Shown piece after piece: positions 46,130-58,527 of a stretch of DNA of 64,000 nucleotides. The notes beneath the pieces were generated by a model, which was given only the letters and a program-made list of their open reading frames with translations, was not told the origin of the DNA and did no database searches. The position numbers and the translations under genes are program-made. Position 1 is the first letter of the stretch. The number at the start of each line of letters is the position of its first letter. Source of the DNA: Auricularia sp. M13 (taxonomy: Eukaryota > Basidiomycota > Agaricomycetes > Auriculariales > Auriculariaceae); the NCBI GenBank assembly GCA_037042915.1, contig CM073200.1:1302001-1366000 (forward strand), read 5' to 3'.

Positions 46130-46700
46130 ATGCGTCTCTCCCTGACGGCGACGCTTACTGCGACTCTGGTGATCGGCCTGACGTGGGCGAAGACGTTGAA
46201 CGTGACTGCAATCGTCGGCCGGGACGGACAGAGCGCGTTTGAGTGCTGGGCGCTACAGCCGCCGCTGGCTGAGAGTGACCAGCCAGGCACGGCAGGCATG
46301 CTCACAATGTCGCTCGGCGCCCTCGGGAACGCGTCCTACTCTATCATCCCGCCGCACTTCGAGAACGGGCCGCACAACGCGCCGGTCCCTCAGTGGGTTG
46401 CAGTTTCATTGCGAGTTCTGCATCCATTCGCTAAGAACCAAATCATTGCGCAGATGGGTAGTGTTCATGTCCGGCATGGCGCGCCTCTCGATCCCGCACA
46501 CGGATGAGGCGGTATACGTGCTGGGCGGCAGGAATGGCCTCATCTTCGCCGCGGATGTCGCCGCGGTGTCCGAGGGCGGGCACATCTCGGCCTGCGTGTC
46601 CGAGGAGGAAACGCGCGGGCTCCAGATTCCCACCGCGGATGGACTCGCGCCGCCGCATGAGGTCGTCCACGATGGGCCGTGCACCATAGCGGATGTGTGA
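46130..46700 (+). CDS. Small secreted protein, intact copy
   Basis: Start at 46130. A signal peptide (MRLSLTATLTATLVIGLTWA) leads to a mature part of about 140 residues. One intron (about 46391-46456) joins NGPHNAPVPQ to WVVFMSGMARLSIPH. Motifs include TLNVTAIVGRDGQSAFECWA, LQPPL, LGNASYSIIPPHF, VYVLGGRNGLIFAADVAAVS and VVHDGPC, with a stop at 46700. The beta-rich pattern and the HNAP/VLGG motifs recur in basidiomycete secreted proteins of unknown role, perhaps cupin-like (inference). A broken tandem copy lies at 47249. Confidence 0.75.
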
Positions 46701-47248
46701 GGTCACGCAAAGCGTGAATTGTATTACTCGATCACTCCGTACTCCCACCGCTCCGTCGTGTTCCCTACGTTCGTCCTGTTGACATCCTCCTCTTCCCAGA
46801 GGCTGACGATTCGGCCTCGCCTCGCCTCTTTGGAAATCATACAGCGCGCGTGCTTTCTCAATATCACTGGGCATCATCACGGGTTCTTGGCGACGCAGAT
46901 CCTCCTATTAGGTTAATCTAGGGCCCTAATTATCCACGACAAATTGGCACACATGCTTCACACGAGGTCATGGGTTTGCGTCAGGTCGGTCCGGAATGAG
47001 CGTGGGACTCTGGTGTCGGGTACCGGCAGACCGCTTCAGCACCGACCTTCGCGCCTTCCAGAGCCGTGTTTTGGGAGCTTCCCTGGCCGATTGTCCCTGT
47101 GCATATGCGTCTTGATCTCGCTTTCACATTACGGTAGAGCTTACAGCATGCGCAATCTCCGCTGTGTACTGGTCGTTGCGAGGATCAGAGCTTTTTAAGC
47201 CCGGCTCAGATATCGAGCTTCTTCACTGGCCCGTCATCGTAGACCGCA
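46701..47248. other. Spacer between tandem secreted-protein copies
   Basis: This contains a diverged copy (about 46865-46960) of the peptidase-remnant flank at about 45905-45990, sharing cgacgcaga.cctcct and acgacaaatt. That supports a tandem duplication larger than the gene. No gene seen. Confidence 0.45.
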
Positions 47249-47783
47249 ATGCGCCTTTCCCTAACACTCCTTGCAGCGTTATCAGTAGGCCTGACACGGG
47301 CGAAGACGCTGAACGTGACCGCAATCGTGGGCCGGGACGGGGAGAGCGTGTTCGAGTTCTGGGCGCTACAGCCGCCGTTGGTAGAAAGCGACCAGCCCAG
47401 CACCGTAGGCATGCTCACGATGCCTTTCGGCGCACTTGGAAACGCGTCCTACTCCTCCGCACTTTGACAACGGGCCGCATAACGCGCCTGCCATCCAGTG
47501 AGCATCTGGCTTGCCGTAAATGCCCTGACTAAGAATTTACGCCGTGCTCAGACGGGTGGTCTTCCTCTCTGGTCTCTTGCGCATCACAATCCCGCACTTT
47601 AACGAGACGGTTTACGTGCTGGGCGGCACGAACAGTTTGTGTCTCATACAGTCTTGTAGAGCTGCCACGCGAGCATTACGGCCTGCGCACCCAGGGTTCC
47701 CAACCTGCTTGCGGCAGTCGGACTCGACGTCGCTATCCATGCCTGCCTCGTCAGCCTCAATCCGTGCGTCTCTGGTATCCTAG
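47249..47783 (+). pseudogene. Broken tandem copy of the small secreted protein
   Basis: Start at 47249. The first 75 residues closely follow the intact copy (signal peptide MRLSLTLLAALSVGLTRA, then TLNVTAIVGRDGESVFEFWA). After NASYS about five bases are missing near 47456 relative to the intact copy, which shifts the frame to an early stop. The second exon is still recognisable (VVFLSGLLRITIPH, VYVLGGTNSL), but its last 60 codons have no similarity to the intact end. The splice donor and acceptor persist. This is a recent loss after duplication. Confidence 0.75.
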
Positions 47784-48046
47784 CCATTGTGGCAGTTTGG
47801 ATACGTGTTCTGTAAGCTGTAAAAGATGAGAAGATGATGAAAAGTACAAGAAAGCGTGAATTTCGTTGATGCGAGATAGCTGCTCTTGATTACCGCCACT
47901 TGTAGTTTCCACCGGGCGAATGAGTATAACTCGCAATACTGCGAGCAGAATCCGAAATCCTTCAGATCGTTGTTCCGATGATGAAGCCTCCAAACTCCGC
48001 TGCACAGCCTCATCTCTCTCTCTAGCCTCCCAATGCGCGCTCGACA

Positions 48047-49240
48047 ATGGCGTTGACTATCCGCTATCCACGAATAGTGCGCGTCGCCGCGCTTGCGACG
48101 TTTTTATGCCTGTTCCTTGTGTTCTCCAGCTGGAAATACATTGCGTACGCGCCGGACTACACACCCTTCGTCGAATTCGACTCTCGGCCCGTCTCTGCTG
48201 CCACTGGCCACTCATCGTCGGACCGACTCGTGCTTTTCCATCAGGTAAAGGGCGTTGGATTCAACAATCAGCTTCAAGAAATACTGCTCCTCGAGCATAT
48301 CGCTCGTGCTGCTGGTCGCATCTACGTCTACCAGGATCTCAGTTGGCAGCCACGCGGAAAGACTGGCTTCGCGCCACTTGGTGTATTCAGCGACTCTCTA
48401 GTTGCCCCTCCGCACCGTTCTGAAAGGCAGTTCTGGAAGGAATGCGCTTCGGTACAGAGCATCTCGCTGCTTCCGGAATGGGACGCGAAGCTTTACGACA
48501 AAGCTCTTCGTGTTTTGCGCGAAGATTCTGCGCGATGTGTACACGTCACAGACTGGATTACCCGCTGGAGGTACCTGGAGTCTGATGCTGCCCTCGCGCT
48601 ATGGTCGAGCTTCAAGTCGAGCGTTCAGTCCTTCAGCTGGTCAAAAGCTCTTCTCAAGGCAGTCGATCGCGTTGCTCGTCAGTTGTCATTAGACCGCGCG
48701 GATAGAACTGTTGCCGTTCACTTGCGGCGGGGCGACTTCAGCTATCATTGCCACGACCTCGCGCGACAACAAATCAGGTTCAATCTCTGGAACCGCTTGC
48801 CGCTCTTGCCAGATCCTTTGGAGCCCGGGAAGGGTGGTGCCTACAATGCCACCCGCGCAGTCGAGCGCTGCTACCCATCGCTCGATGCCGTCGTGGCCAA
48901 AATTCTCGACGCGCGGCAGGACGCGGACACCGTGTACATCATGCACGATCTCAACTGGGCTTCGCCGGGCACCTATGTGTTCATCCGCCAGCTCCGTCTC
49001 GCCCTCGCAGACGCGAAGCAGGGGCCCGCGGGGGCCCCGCTCTTTGCACGCATTGTTGACACCTCCCAAGTGAAGCGTGCGCTGCGCTGGGCAGAATCTG
49101 ACCTTGCCGTCGCCGTTGACCTTGAACTGGCGCGTCGGGCGAAAGTATTTATAGGAAATGGGTTCAGTAGCTTTTCCAGCGATGTTACCATGCTCAGACT
49201 CGCCGACGGGAAGTCGGAAAGCACAATTCGTTTTTGGTAG
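48047..49240 (+). CDS. GDP-fucose O-fucosyltransferase-like type II membrane protein
   Basis: Intronless, 397 residues, starting at 48047 (MALTIRYPRIVRVAALATF). One N-terminal membrane anchor (residues 13-28) precedes the lumenal domain. The domain shows GVGFNNQLQEILLLEHIARA near the start, the GDP-sugar site VAVHLRRGDFSYHC in the middle, and VFIGNGFSSFSSDVTMLR near the end, in the order found in O-fucosyltransferase-family proteins. The Arg of HLRRGD is the likely nucleotide-sugar contact. It probably acts in the Golgi or ER on protein or glycan; the acceptor is unknown. Its 3' end converges on TOR with only 135 bases between stops. Confidence 0.82.
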   Translation: MALTIRYPRIVRVAALATFLCLFLVFSSWKYIAYAPDYTPFVEFDSRPVSAATGHSSSDRLVLFHQVKGVGFNNQLQEILLLEHIARAAGRIYVYQDLSWQPRGKTGFAPLGVFSDSLVAPPHRSERQFWKECASVQSISLLPEWDAKLYDKALRVLREDSARCVHVTDWITRWRYLESDAALALWSSFKSSVQSFSWSKALLKAVDRVARQLSLDRADRTVAVHLRRGDFSYHCHDLARQQIRFNLWNRLPLLPDPLEPGKGGAYNATRAVERCYPSLDAVVAKILDARQDADTVYIMHDLNWASPGTYVFIRQLRLALADAKQGPAGAPLFARIVDTSQVKRALRWAESDLAVAVDLELARRAKVFIGNGFSSFSSDVTMLRLADGKSESTIRFW

Positions 49241-49375
49241 ACACTCGTAGACACAGATGTATAATATTCACAATTAGCCACATATGCCATGCTACAGTAT
49301 ATAGGAGGGCGTGTTGGACGATAGATGCAGTTTATGGTACAATTGCGCGCAGGAAAGCAGAGATGATAGCCCGAT

Positions 49376-52300
49376 TCACCAACATGCACACCTGATAAAA
49401 TAGGTCAGCGTGCTGGGAATTGACAGACACAGCGACTCACCAGCCCGGGAAATGTTGACAAAGCGCTTCCATCGAAGTCGCTTGTAGGATCAGTTTTTCG
49501 ACCTGGGCCGCCACTGAAAGCGGTGGGCCATCTGGGTTGAAGTCGCGACCTATAGGCATACGTGTCATTTAGATCTTGCATCCCGCTCGGTGCAGTGCCG
49601 TACCGGTCAGCTTTGCCTCCACGCGTTTGTAGACATACAGAGCCCGGCTGTTTCGGACCTCCTGTTTCGCGTCGCCGTCCACAAGCCCATCTGCAAGGGG
49701 CGCGTGAGAAGCCTGAACGTTATTAAAGAGATTTGCTCTTGTTACCAGTGAATATTGCACGCTCGTCAGCCTTGGGCTTCCGAGTTGGTCCTTGACCGAA
49801 GAGTGGCGGATTGTTCGTAACGGCCTCAGCGTCGCTCGCCTGAAATGATGTCAGCGAACAAAAAGAGTCTCATGAGCGGGCGCTCGACCTGTTGCTCCTG
49901 TTCATCGGTGACCTTCATAAGACGCCAACTAATCAACGGGTCGTAGATAAATGCTAGATAGTGTGAGTAAGGCGAAATTTTGAAATAACGGGACGTACCT
50001 TCGAGAACAGCGAGAAGCGATTCGCGGTTGTTGCGAAGCACAAGCATGGTAATGTCGCACGTATTCTTGAAGCTGCCGCGAATGCCACTGACCTGCGGAG
50101 TCGTCACGCGTCAGCTTTCACAGCGTGGAAGACTTGTCTTGCTTACCTCCATCGCATGGATGAGCATACGCGTCAGACGGAAAGGCACCTTCTCCGGGAA
50201 CTTGTCGCGATGCATAGCAACTTCGAAGCAATCGCCAAAGTCGATATGTATCACCTTCCCACTGGCGCGGTCGATCAAGATGTTGGAAGGATGCCGATCT
50301 CCAAGTCCGAGGACGTAGCCGACCATACTCGAGACAGCCAGGGAGCGAGTGAAAGTGGTTCGCCGCTCGAGCCAGTTTTCTGAATTAGCGCTCTTCAGCC
50401 AAAGAACACGATAGAGATCCTGGCCGGTCGTATTGTCCATGGCATGCTGGAAAACCTCGACTTTCTGAAGCAGAGTGAGATATTCATATTGGGGAGCCAT
50501 CTGGAAAGAGTTAACAAGACAGCCAAGCGGTCTGATCGAGGCGGAGGATTACCTGGACCATAAGACGATTCTCGATGTTGAGCAGTATCTTGCGCGCTTC
50601 TCGGTAGTCGCGAACCAATACATGGAACGTATCAGTTTCTTGTACCCATCCCGAAAGACCCGCATTAGGCGCGAGAGGAATGACGGTGAAGCGCTGCATA
50701 TGAAGGCGTCGCTTGTAGCTGTCGTGGTCGACTGACAAAAGAGTGTTAACGAGCCCGAAGAACTGCATGACACGCTCGTCCTGCCGCAAGTCCTCGTGCC
50801 CTAAGAGCGACATCAGCTTTGTGTTACGCCTTGCAACAGGGAAGTGTACCTTTCAGAGCATACTCATATTCTCTTCCATCGCTGCCTTTAAGACTCATGC
50901 GGCGAGGCCTTTGCTTGGATGCGATGACCGAAAGCTTGGGGGTAAAGCTCTGAATATGTAGGATGGGCTTGTTGGGTTGGTACGTCCCTAAAATACTGGT
51001 CAACGTGCGCGCGCCCATTAATGTGTGATAAATCATACCAGGAACGGCCAGGAGTAGGTCCCGCGCATGTAACAATGACGGAGATACATGTTGAAGGTCG
51101 AGTGTGGTCATTTGTGGCAGTTGTTTCTCAACTTTGCGGAAGACCTGCGGTAGATAAGCAAGTGCAACGGCAGAAATCTAGCGAATCCTCTTACTGTATA
51201 GTAGATGGACCAGGCACGTTCGAGGTCACGGTTATCGCCCCGCTGTCGGTAGGCCTTGCAAGCCTCGCGCGCGTCTTGCAGGTCGCGACCAAAGGTCTGA
51301 TAAAATGACAATTCTCTCGTAGTGGTTGCGCCCTAGTAAATGCCTAAGCAAGCACGATGAATCGGTGGAAGAAGCCTACATGTTCGACCATATCGTGAAG
51401 CGGTTCCAGGGCAGCAATCATGCCCTCGGGATTCTTCTCATTGAAATAGAGCTGCGAGGCTTCTTCTAGCCCATCGTGCCAGAGCTCGTGCCATAGAATG
51501 GCTACTCGAATGAGTTCGTAGCTAACGACCAAAGCCTACGTGGAGATATATCTCAGACATGGACGCAAGACCAACGATGGGACGCACCTGCTCCACAAGC
51601 ACTGCACTATGAGCCCGCATGCGGTCAAGAATCTCCAATCCGGCCTGTTTCCGAGATGCGTTGGGAGATTTTGAGGCCACGGTAAGAGGATAGACCAGAG
51701 CTTGCGGATGCGCCTTCCCGATGTCGTCAAGGAGCGCGTTGATATTGCGGCGGATGTTGGCGCTTGGTGTTTGGATCCTCGCAATGATCTGGACGATAGT
51801 GAGCGGTGTTATTCGCCAACATGCTCGCTCGTGCAAACCTGCGGGATGACATCGATCCATGTGTCCACAGGCACCTCAGCAAATCCTTGACTAATCGTCT
51901 CGCTGACATCGGGATGGACACCAAATTTGAACCACAGCGTAAGTAAGCGAAGAACGTCTTGCAAAGAGCTCGCTTTCCCGAGCAAGATTGACTGGAATAG
52001 CCCTAGGAGTACATTAGTCTTAGCTATACTGGAGGACGAATACACGCACCCTGAATCGCCGACACAGCATGCGACGCAAGCCTCTCGCTGAGCAGTTCAC
52101 TTCTGTTCGTCTGCTTCTCGAAGAAGGTGACAACGTCGATGTTGTGGAGCGCCCAGGAGTGCCATGCCTTGTACCAATTGCTGTCGAAGTGGGTCGCGTA
52201 ATTGAGTGCCTGAATCACCTCGTGCGTACGAGTTGGATTCTATAACGGTTCAGCAGGACGTTAGCGCGATATGTTGGGTCGCCCACCTGAACCCAGCGGG

Positions 52301-55300
52301 GGTCGACGACAACGGTCCATTCGCCCTGCTTGAGGTAGCAACGGGCAAGCAATTTTGTATACTCGTCCTGTTGGGCAGGCGTGATGGTCAAGGGACGATG
52401 AGGATCATCCAAACCCAAGTCATGCGTCAGCTGGTTGGAGAACTGCATCAGGTATGACAACGCCTCGTTGTGGGCTCCGCTCGCCCACAGGTACTTCAAG
52501 TGAGCATAAACCACCAAAGGAGGGACGCGAGCGCTCTATCGGATGCTTGGGTCAGCAAACGCACGCGTACGGAAGCACGAAGGCTTACTTCAGGAGATAC
52601 CGTCAAAGAATTGATCGTCTTTTCCGCCAGGAACATGCGGTCCGATTTGCGACATAGATTGGCAAACTTGACCCACGTCCCGACCGCCTCGTGCGGACTG
52701 AGCACTATGGCGCGGACCTGGAGAATGCGCTGCCACACTTCGACCTCAGGTTGGCATCCGAGTATTCTGCGCACACCGGTCAGCGTGCTCGCGCACGCGT
52801 GGAGGGGGAGCAAACTGACCGCTTCATCCACGTATCGCGAATTATTGCCTGGCGCTCTGGCCGGTCGGCCGATTGCTTGAACAGTATGATCTCCTCAAGC
52901 TCTGAAAGCATCTGTGCTCGGACCACCACACTGCTACAGCATCAGCAAACCATGCCACAAGCAACCAGTAGAAAACGCTCGCACTTGTAGTTGCGCCCAT
53001 AGTTCTCGCCCGTCAGCCCACTAAGCTCGGGATCGAGCAGGTCGCGCGCGCGAGTGATGAGCGTCTGAGCGCGCTGCAGCTGGCCGCGGTGAACGGACAG
53101 AATGGCGCGGAAGAACGAACGCTCCGGCGAAAGGTGGCTCATGGCCTGAATATAGTCCTCCATCGCGTCCCACTCGCGGAGCGCCCATGCCGCCGCAGCA
53201 GCAAGGGGCGCCATGCCCATCCTCTCCTCGCTACCTGCGTCGATCCAGTTCTCGTCCACGATGTGCGCGAGCTGTTCCCACTCGCCCAGCGCATGTAGAC
53301 AGCGCATCCGCCCCATAGCAACGTCCAGTGCCTGCGGGTCGCGCTGCGCCCGCTCATTGTACCCGTCGAGTGCCTCTTGCCAGCGGCCGAGACGTTCGTA
53401 CCACTCTTCATTCTTGGCGAACTCAAACTGTTCCCGCGCGACGGTAAGGATGCCAAACGCAGCATCGTGCTGCTGCAGCTTCGTATTGATGTTGATTAGG
53501 CTCTCCATGACCGCGGGTGAGGTGTCCGAAAAGAAGTCGAGCTCCTTGTAATGCAGCGCCTTGGCGTACGCGTGAAAGCGAAACGCGCAGTCACCGAACA
53601 CGCAATTCTCGATGGGCAGCTGCTTGTCCTGGTGCTCCATGAATTCCGCGAGATTCAGCAAGCCCATAGCGACGTCGACGGGAACTTGAGGATGTCGGAT
53701 GGCGACCTCGATAGCAGAGACCAGGTCCTCCTGCATGAATGCCGATTAAATATGATATAACATCCAGGACATGCTCATCGCTGACCTGATAGTTCTCGTA
53801 GAGCTCCAGCCAGCATGACAGAAAGGCGACGTTGAACAGCTCCCGAGCGAGGTCCTTGGCCACGGGGACCGTCGGTTCAAGAAGCATCGTGCATGCGCGC
53901 AGAGCAGGCGATGGCGACTCCTTGACAAAGCCAGTGCACATACGACGGTACCACTCCGACCAGTTGGGCTTGGACGTATCCCCAGTGATGACCCAAACAT
54001 CCCGCAACCTTTGCTGGTTCACAGTCATCTTGACCGGCGCCGCGACGGGCGTCGCGACCTGCGGAATCTCGCTCTCGCTAAGCTATAATTAACCAGCCGT
54101 TCGTGGATGGACAAGGTGGAGCTCACATGTCTTCATGTGTTGGCAGACGTTCCCCTTTCATCAGCGTCGCGATGAGCCCATCATACTTCTCGTGAACGAT
54201 GTTGTACCGCCGTATATTCTGAGTGCGCCCAAGTCAGTCCCTGGAAGTAGACGCCGCCCAGATAGACGCACCTTCGTCATGAGAGGAATGAAGACAGAGA
54301 AATCAGGTCCCAAATGCAGCAGCAGCGCGCACATGGTGTCCATGACGGCCTCGCGAATCTCGGCAGCATGGTCCCCGCGCACAGCAAGCGCGCCCGCCAG
54401 GGCGTGGATCAAGCGCGCGGCGTGGTCGCTGAGGTCCATGCGCCGCGCCAACCTCCCCACGGTCTCAGCAGCAGTCTTGCGTAGCGCCGGCGCACGATCA
54501 CCCTCCAACGAGCGAACGATGGCAGGGACGACGAGTAGGAGGTACTCCTCGAGGTTCGCGCCGAACGCGCCGAACGCTCGCAAGACGTGGATCTGCGTCT
54601 GCGTCTGCGCGTCGTCGTCGAACACCGACAGGACAAGCGGGACGGTGGTCGGGAGGAACGGGCGGAACTCCGTGTCAAGCGCGCGTGCGAGCGCCTCGAC
54701 GAGCTGCACGCTAGCGAGATGCAGCTTCGTGCTCGCCCAAAGGTCGTTCACCATCTCGATGATGGCCGGAAGGTAGTTCCGGATATGCTGTTTCACGATA
54801 TCGACGAGAATCGCGAGCTGCTGCAAATGGAACTCTTGGAAGCGCGTAGACGACGCCGTCATAATGACCGCTATGAACGCCGGTATGATCTAGTGGAACG
54901 CTTCAGAATGGGCCGAGAGTGATAGGCTAGAGTGCTCCGTACCTGCGGCAGGAACACGACAGCTTTGAGACCTTGCGTCTTGAAGATGTTCATGATTGAC
55001 TCAATGGCCTGGTAATGCGCGGGCGCGAGGGACGAGTCCGCAAGTATGCGGAGCAAGCTATTAATGACAACGCTCTGATAATAGTCCTCCGTGGCGGACC
55101 CGCCAAGCGGGACAGACGTCTGGATGCTCGACGAGCGCACGACGTTCAGCTCCAGCGGGCTGTCCTCGACCGGCTTCGAGCTGCGCCGATACGGGTCGAT
55201 AGCGCCGAGGATGCCCAGCACGCGGATGACCTCGCGCCGGACAGCAGGCGCGGCCTCCTGGTCGAGTATGCGTCCGAGCGCGGGGAGCAGCCGCGGATGC

Positions 55301-58300
55301 TCGACGAGCGGGTCGACGACGTAGCCCGTGTTGGCGCACACGAGGCCCATGGTGCGCAGCGCGGGCGCCGGCGCCGTGGCGAGGTGGTCGAGCACGGCAC
55401 GCACGATCTGCGACGCGTGCGGCCGGAAGTCAGGCCCGGCGAGCGCGCCGAGGCACTCCAGCGCAGCGGTGCCCGCGCCCGGCTCGCCGACACGCGGGAG
55501 CAGCACTCCGAGCAGCGGCAGCGCGTATGCGCCCGCGTGCGGCGCGAGCGCGGTGAGCAGCCGTGCAGCTTCCTCTCTCGCGCGCGGCGCCGGCGAGCAC
55601 TGCAGCTCCGTTATGAGCTGGATGAGCGTGCGCCGCAGCCACGGCGCGAAGTAGGCCGGGTTGTGCTGCCCCACGCGCCCAACGAGCGCAATCGCCTCCA
55701 GCCGGTTCTCGAAGTTCTCGTCGTGCACCGCCCCGAACAGCGCGCGGATGTGTTCGGCCTGCGCGAGATACTTGTCGAACCTGTCATCGAGCAGATGGAG
55801 CACGCTGCGGCGAATAGTCGCGTCTGCGGCAGCGTCAGACCCGGGCAAACACGGCTGAGAGCATCATACCTGAATCCGCGACCGCGACGACGAGCAGCTT
55901 CTCGACGGCCTCGTTGATGATTTCCGTCGCATGGTTGCTCGTCTGGAACATAATCGGGTCTTGTTTTAGAACTTCACACGTCGTCGCAGCGGCCGCAAGC
56001 ACGACTTCGCCGTTCTCGTCGGTGAGATACGGAAGCACCGCGTCGCGCACGAATTCGCTGAGCACATGACCTAAGCGTCCTCAGCTGCCGTGACAAATTT
56101 CGTGGGTCGCTGGGCGTACCGCGAAAGTCAAACCGGCGGAGGACTTCAAGCGCAAGCTTGACACCCCCAGGATCGCGGGTGTTGAGCAAGATCTGCATCT
56201 TGGCGATATCCTCGGACTGCGGGTGAAGACATGGCGGTTCCCCCAGACGGCGGTATGGCTGGCCAACAAGCTTGAGAGAGATCATTTCCAGCAACCGTTC
56301 TGCGTGGGTCAATGAGCTGCAACGTTCTGCTATCGGACTGCAGACGCACCTTGGATCGTGACGTGCAGGAGCGGAATGTTGCGCGAGAGCGCAATGAGCG
56401 CGTTGAACAGCGCGTCGCTGAGGCCGCATGCGAAGATGAGGTCGAGCTGCTCATGAACGAGCTTCGCAAGGTGCGGTCCGACAGACTGGGCAAGCATGGC
56501 GAGGCAATCGAATAGATGCTCTTCGTCCTGGCCAAGCGAGCCCTTCTTGCCGTGCGCCTGAAGACACTGACGCACTTGCACCATAATGGGCGGCAGGAAC
56601 TCCTTGATCTCGCTCTTGACGGCGAGCGCAACACGGCCTATCGAGGCAAACGCTGTTGTTCGGTCAGTAGCTATCGATGCGGGTGGGAGAGCATGCACAC
56701 ACCCATGGCTTGTTCCGACGGCTTGCTGAGCTGGCCGAGCAGGTATCCCATGCACTGGCGAAGGAAGTGCTCGCAGAACGTCTGCGTGTCGTAAGCGGCC
56801 AGCTGCGGGATGAGCAGCATGACCGTGCGGCGGATGAGGGGGTCCTTGTGTACGCGGAACTTGAGGATGAGTTTGGTGGCGTGTACATAGCTCTCGTGCA
56901 TGAACTATATGAACGAAAGTTGTTTAGCGGCGTTGGTAAGGGTTGGCTTGGCAAGGCAAGAGTGGCCAGTCGGAAGGAAGGAGCAACAGTTCGCAAAGAC
57001 GCCCGCAATGAAGTTTTGCGACGACACCACAGGCGCCACACAGCGACGCCGCAAAACATCACAATGGAGGCCGCAGCGAGGTGCAGCGGCGACATCGTTG
57101 CGAGTGCCGTCGCGGACAAGCGCTTCGATGCGAGCATTGCGAATCGCTAGGGTGCAGATGGGTCGGAACGGCGCGTTGCAACGTTCCGAAGACAAAGTTG
57201 CGAGCCCCGTTGCGAACAAAGACGGTGATGACCCTCGCAACGTTGCTCGCAAAGCCGCACACTTCGTGGTATACAGTACAGAAAACGATGCAGAAATGCG
57301 TGGATTGAGGGCGGATGGGGCGAGGAGATGGGAATATGGTCACGTGCAGAGAGAGCTTCGCGGGGGGGGTGGTTCCTGCGAGTGGATGTTACGAGCTGTT
57401 GCGAAGCGTCGTGACTCCCGGACTCGCAACGGCGTTATCGAGACTTGTTGTGCCGTTCAATGCGGGCTCCAAAACGACTTTGCGTTGCAAATACTAGAGT
57501 CTCTCCGCCTCCTTTAATCTTTCCGAGGGAGAGAGGTTTCTGATGAAGGGGAGAGGAGGAAGGACGAGGGGAACGAAATGAATGAGGAGCGGGAACGGGA
57601 AGCACGAGGGCGATGAGGGCAGTGAGAAGGAGGAGGAAGGCGAAGAGAGGGAGAAACGGTGCATACCATTCCAGCATACTCGAAGAGTTCCCGTAGCGTA
57701 ATTAACGAGCCATGGATGACTTCGACGGAATTGCTGAGCAGGCCGGCCTGGGCGTCATTGAGAATTTTCTCCAAAAACGGCGCGCTTGTTTGACGTGGGC
57801 GAATGGTTACGATCTGAAGACACGATCCCAAGAGGTCTGCCGCTCCTTCGCGCACGTGTAGCCTGGGGTCGCGCAGTGGAATGAGAATCTTGTCGAAGAG
57901 CGCCGCAAGATTATTGTAGAAATAATCCGGACTATTGCGAGCTAATTCCTTGAGCAGCAGAACGCCAGCGTAGCGGCCAGGATCGGTCTTGTCGGAGCTG
58001 AGCAGGTCGATAGCCTGGGGGACTTCGAATTCAATGAAAGTTTCTCCGAATGTTGCGCCTCCGATATCAGCTATCTTGCCAGCTGTCCGTGCCATGGCCT
58101 GAAGCACAGTTGGGCTGGCGTCGTGCAGAACCTCCTTGGCGCTGTTCCAGAGTCGATAGAAGCTGCCGCGCATATACCCGCCGTCGTCGTCTTCGATGGT
58201 GACCAGTTGTTCTGCGCGATGCTCAGTTCGCGCTCATGCTTGCGCACGCTGTGCTTACCGATGGCCAGCAACCCGCCCAGCTGCTGTGCCTCGACCTTGC

Positions 58301-58527
58301 TGCGTAGCAGCTTGGCCATTGGCGCGTTGATTTCGTGCTCCCAGAGCTGTTTGGTAGCCTCGGCGGACAGATCCTGTAACGCAGCGCTGGCCTGGGCATC
58401 GTGAGTGACGACGACGAGGCCTATATGCGCTTACATAACGGCGTAGACCCTCTGCGCCGCGCTGTCGCACTTCCGGGTCCGCGCTCTTGAGCTCATCCCA
58501 GAAACGCGCGGCGCCGTCGCTGGACAT
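49376..58527 (-). CDS. TOR: Target of rapamycin (TOR) kinase
   Basis: The phosphatidylinositol-kinase-related kinase that couples nutrients to growth, core of TORC1/TORC2. Start at 58527 ([20 protein letters not shown]). N-terminal HEAT repeats include [20 protein letters not shown] and [19 protein letters not shown]. The FAT region spans roughly 51.5-54 kb. The FRB domain lies at 51.1-51.5 kb: [29 protein letters not shown] and a later AWSIYYTV. The kinase domain at 49.8-50.8 kb has [31 protein letters not shown] and HIDFGDCFE. The FATC end is [19 protein letters not shown], then GWCACW after a final intron, with the stop at 49376. Many short introns keep the frame, and one is 762 nt. The Ser and Trp that contact FKBP-rapamycin are kept. 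The product is about 2,300 residues and looks whole. Confidence 0.95.
56905..57666 (-). other. Oversized TOR intron
   Basis: The donor follows EYAGM (gtatgc at 57666) and the acceptor (atatag, 56905) precedes FMHESY, matching the TOR family exactly. The intron is 762 nt where the others are about 50. It is rich in gttgcgag/ctcgcaac words (for example near 57106, 57201 and 57424) and in GA-rich sequence at its 5' end. No open frame or terminal repeat recognised. Confidence 0.8.
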
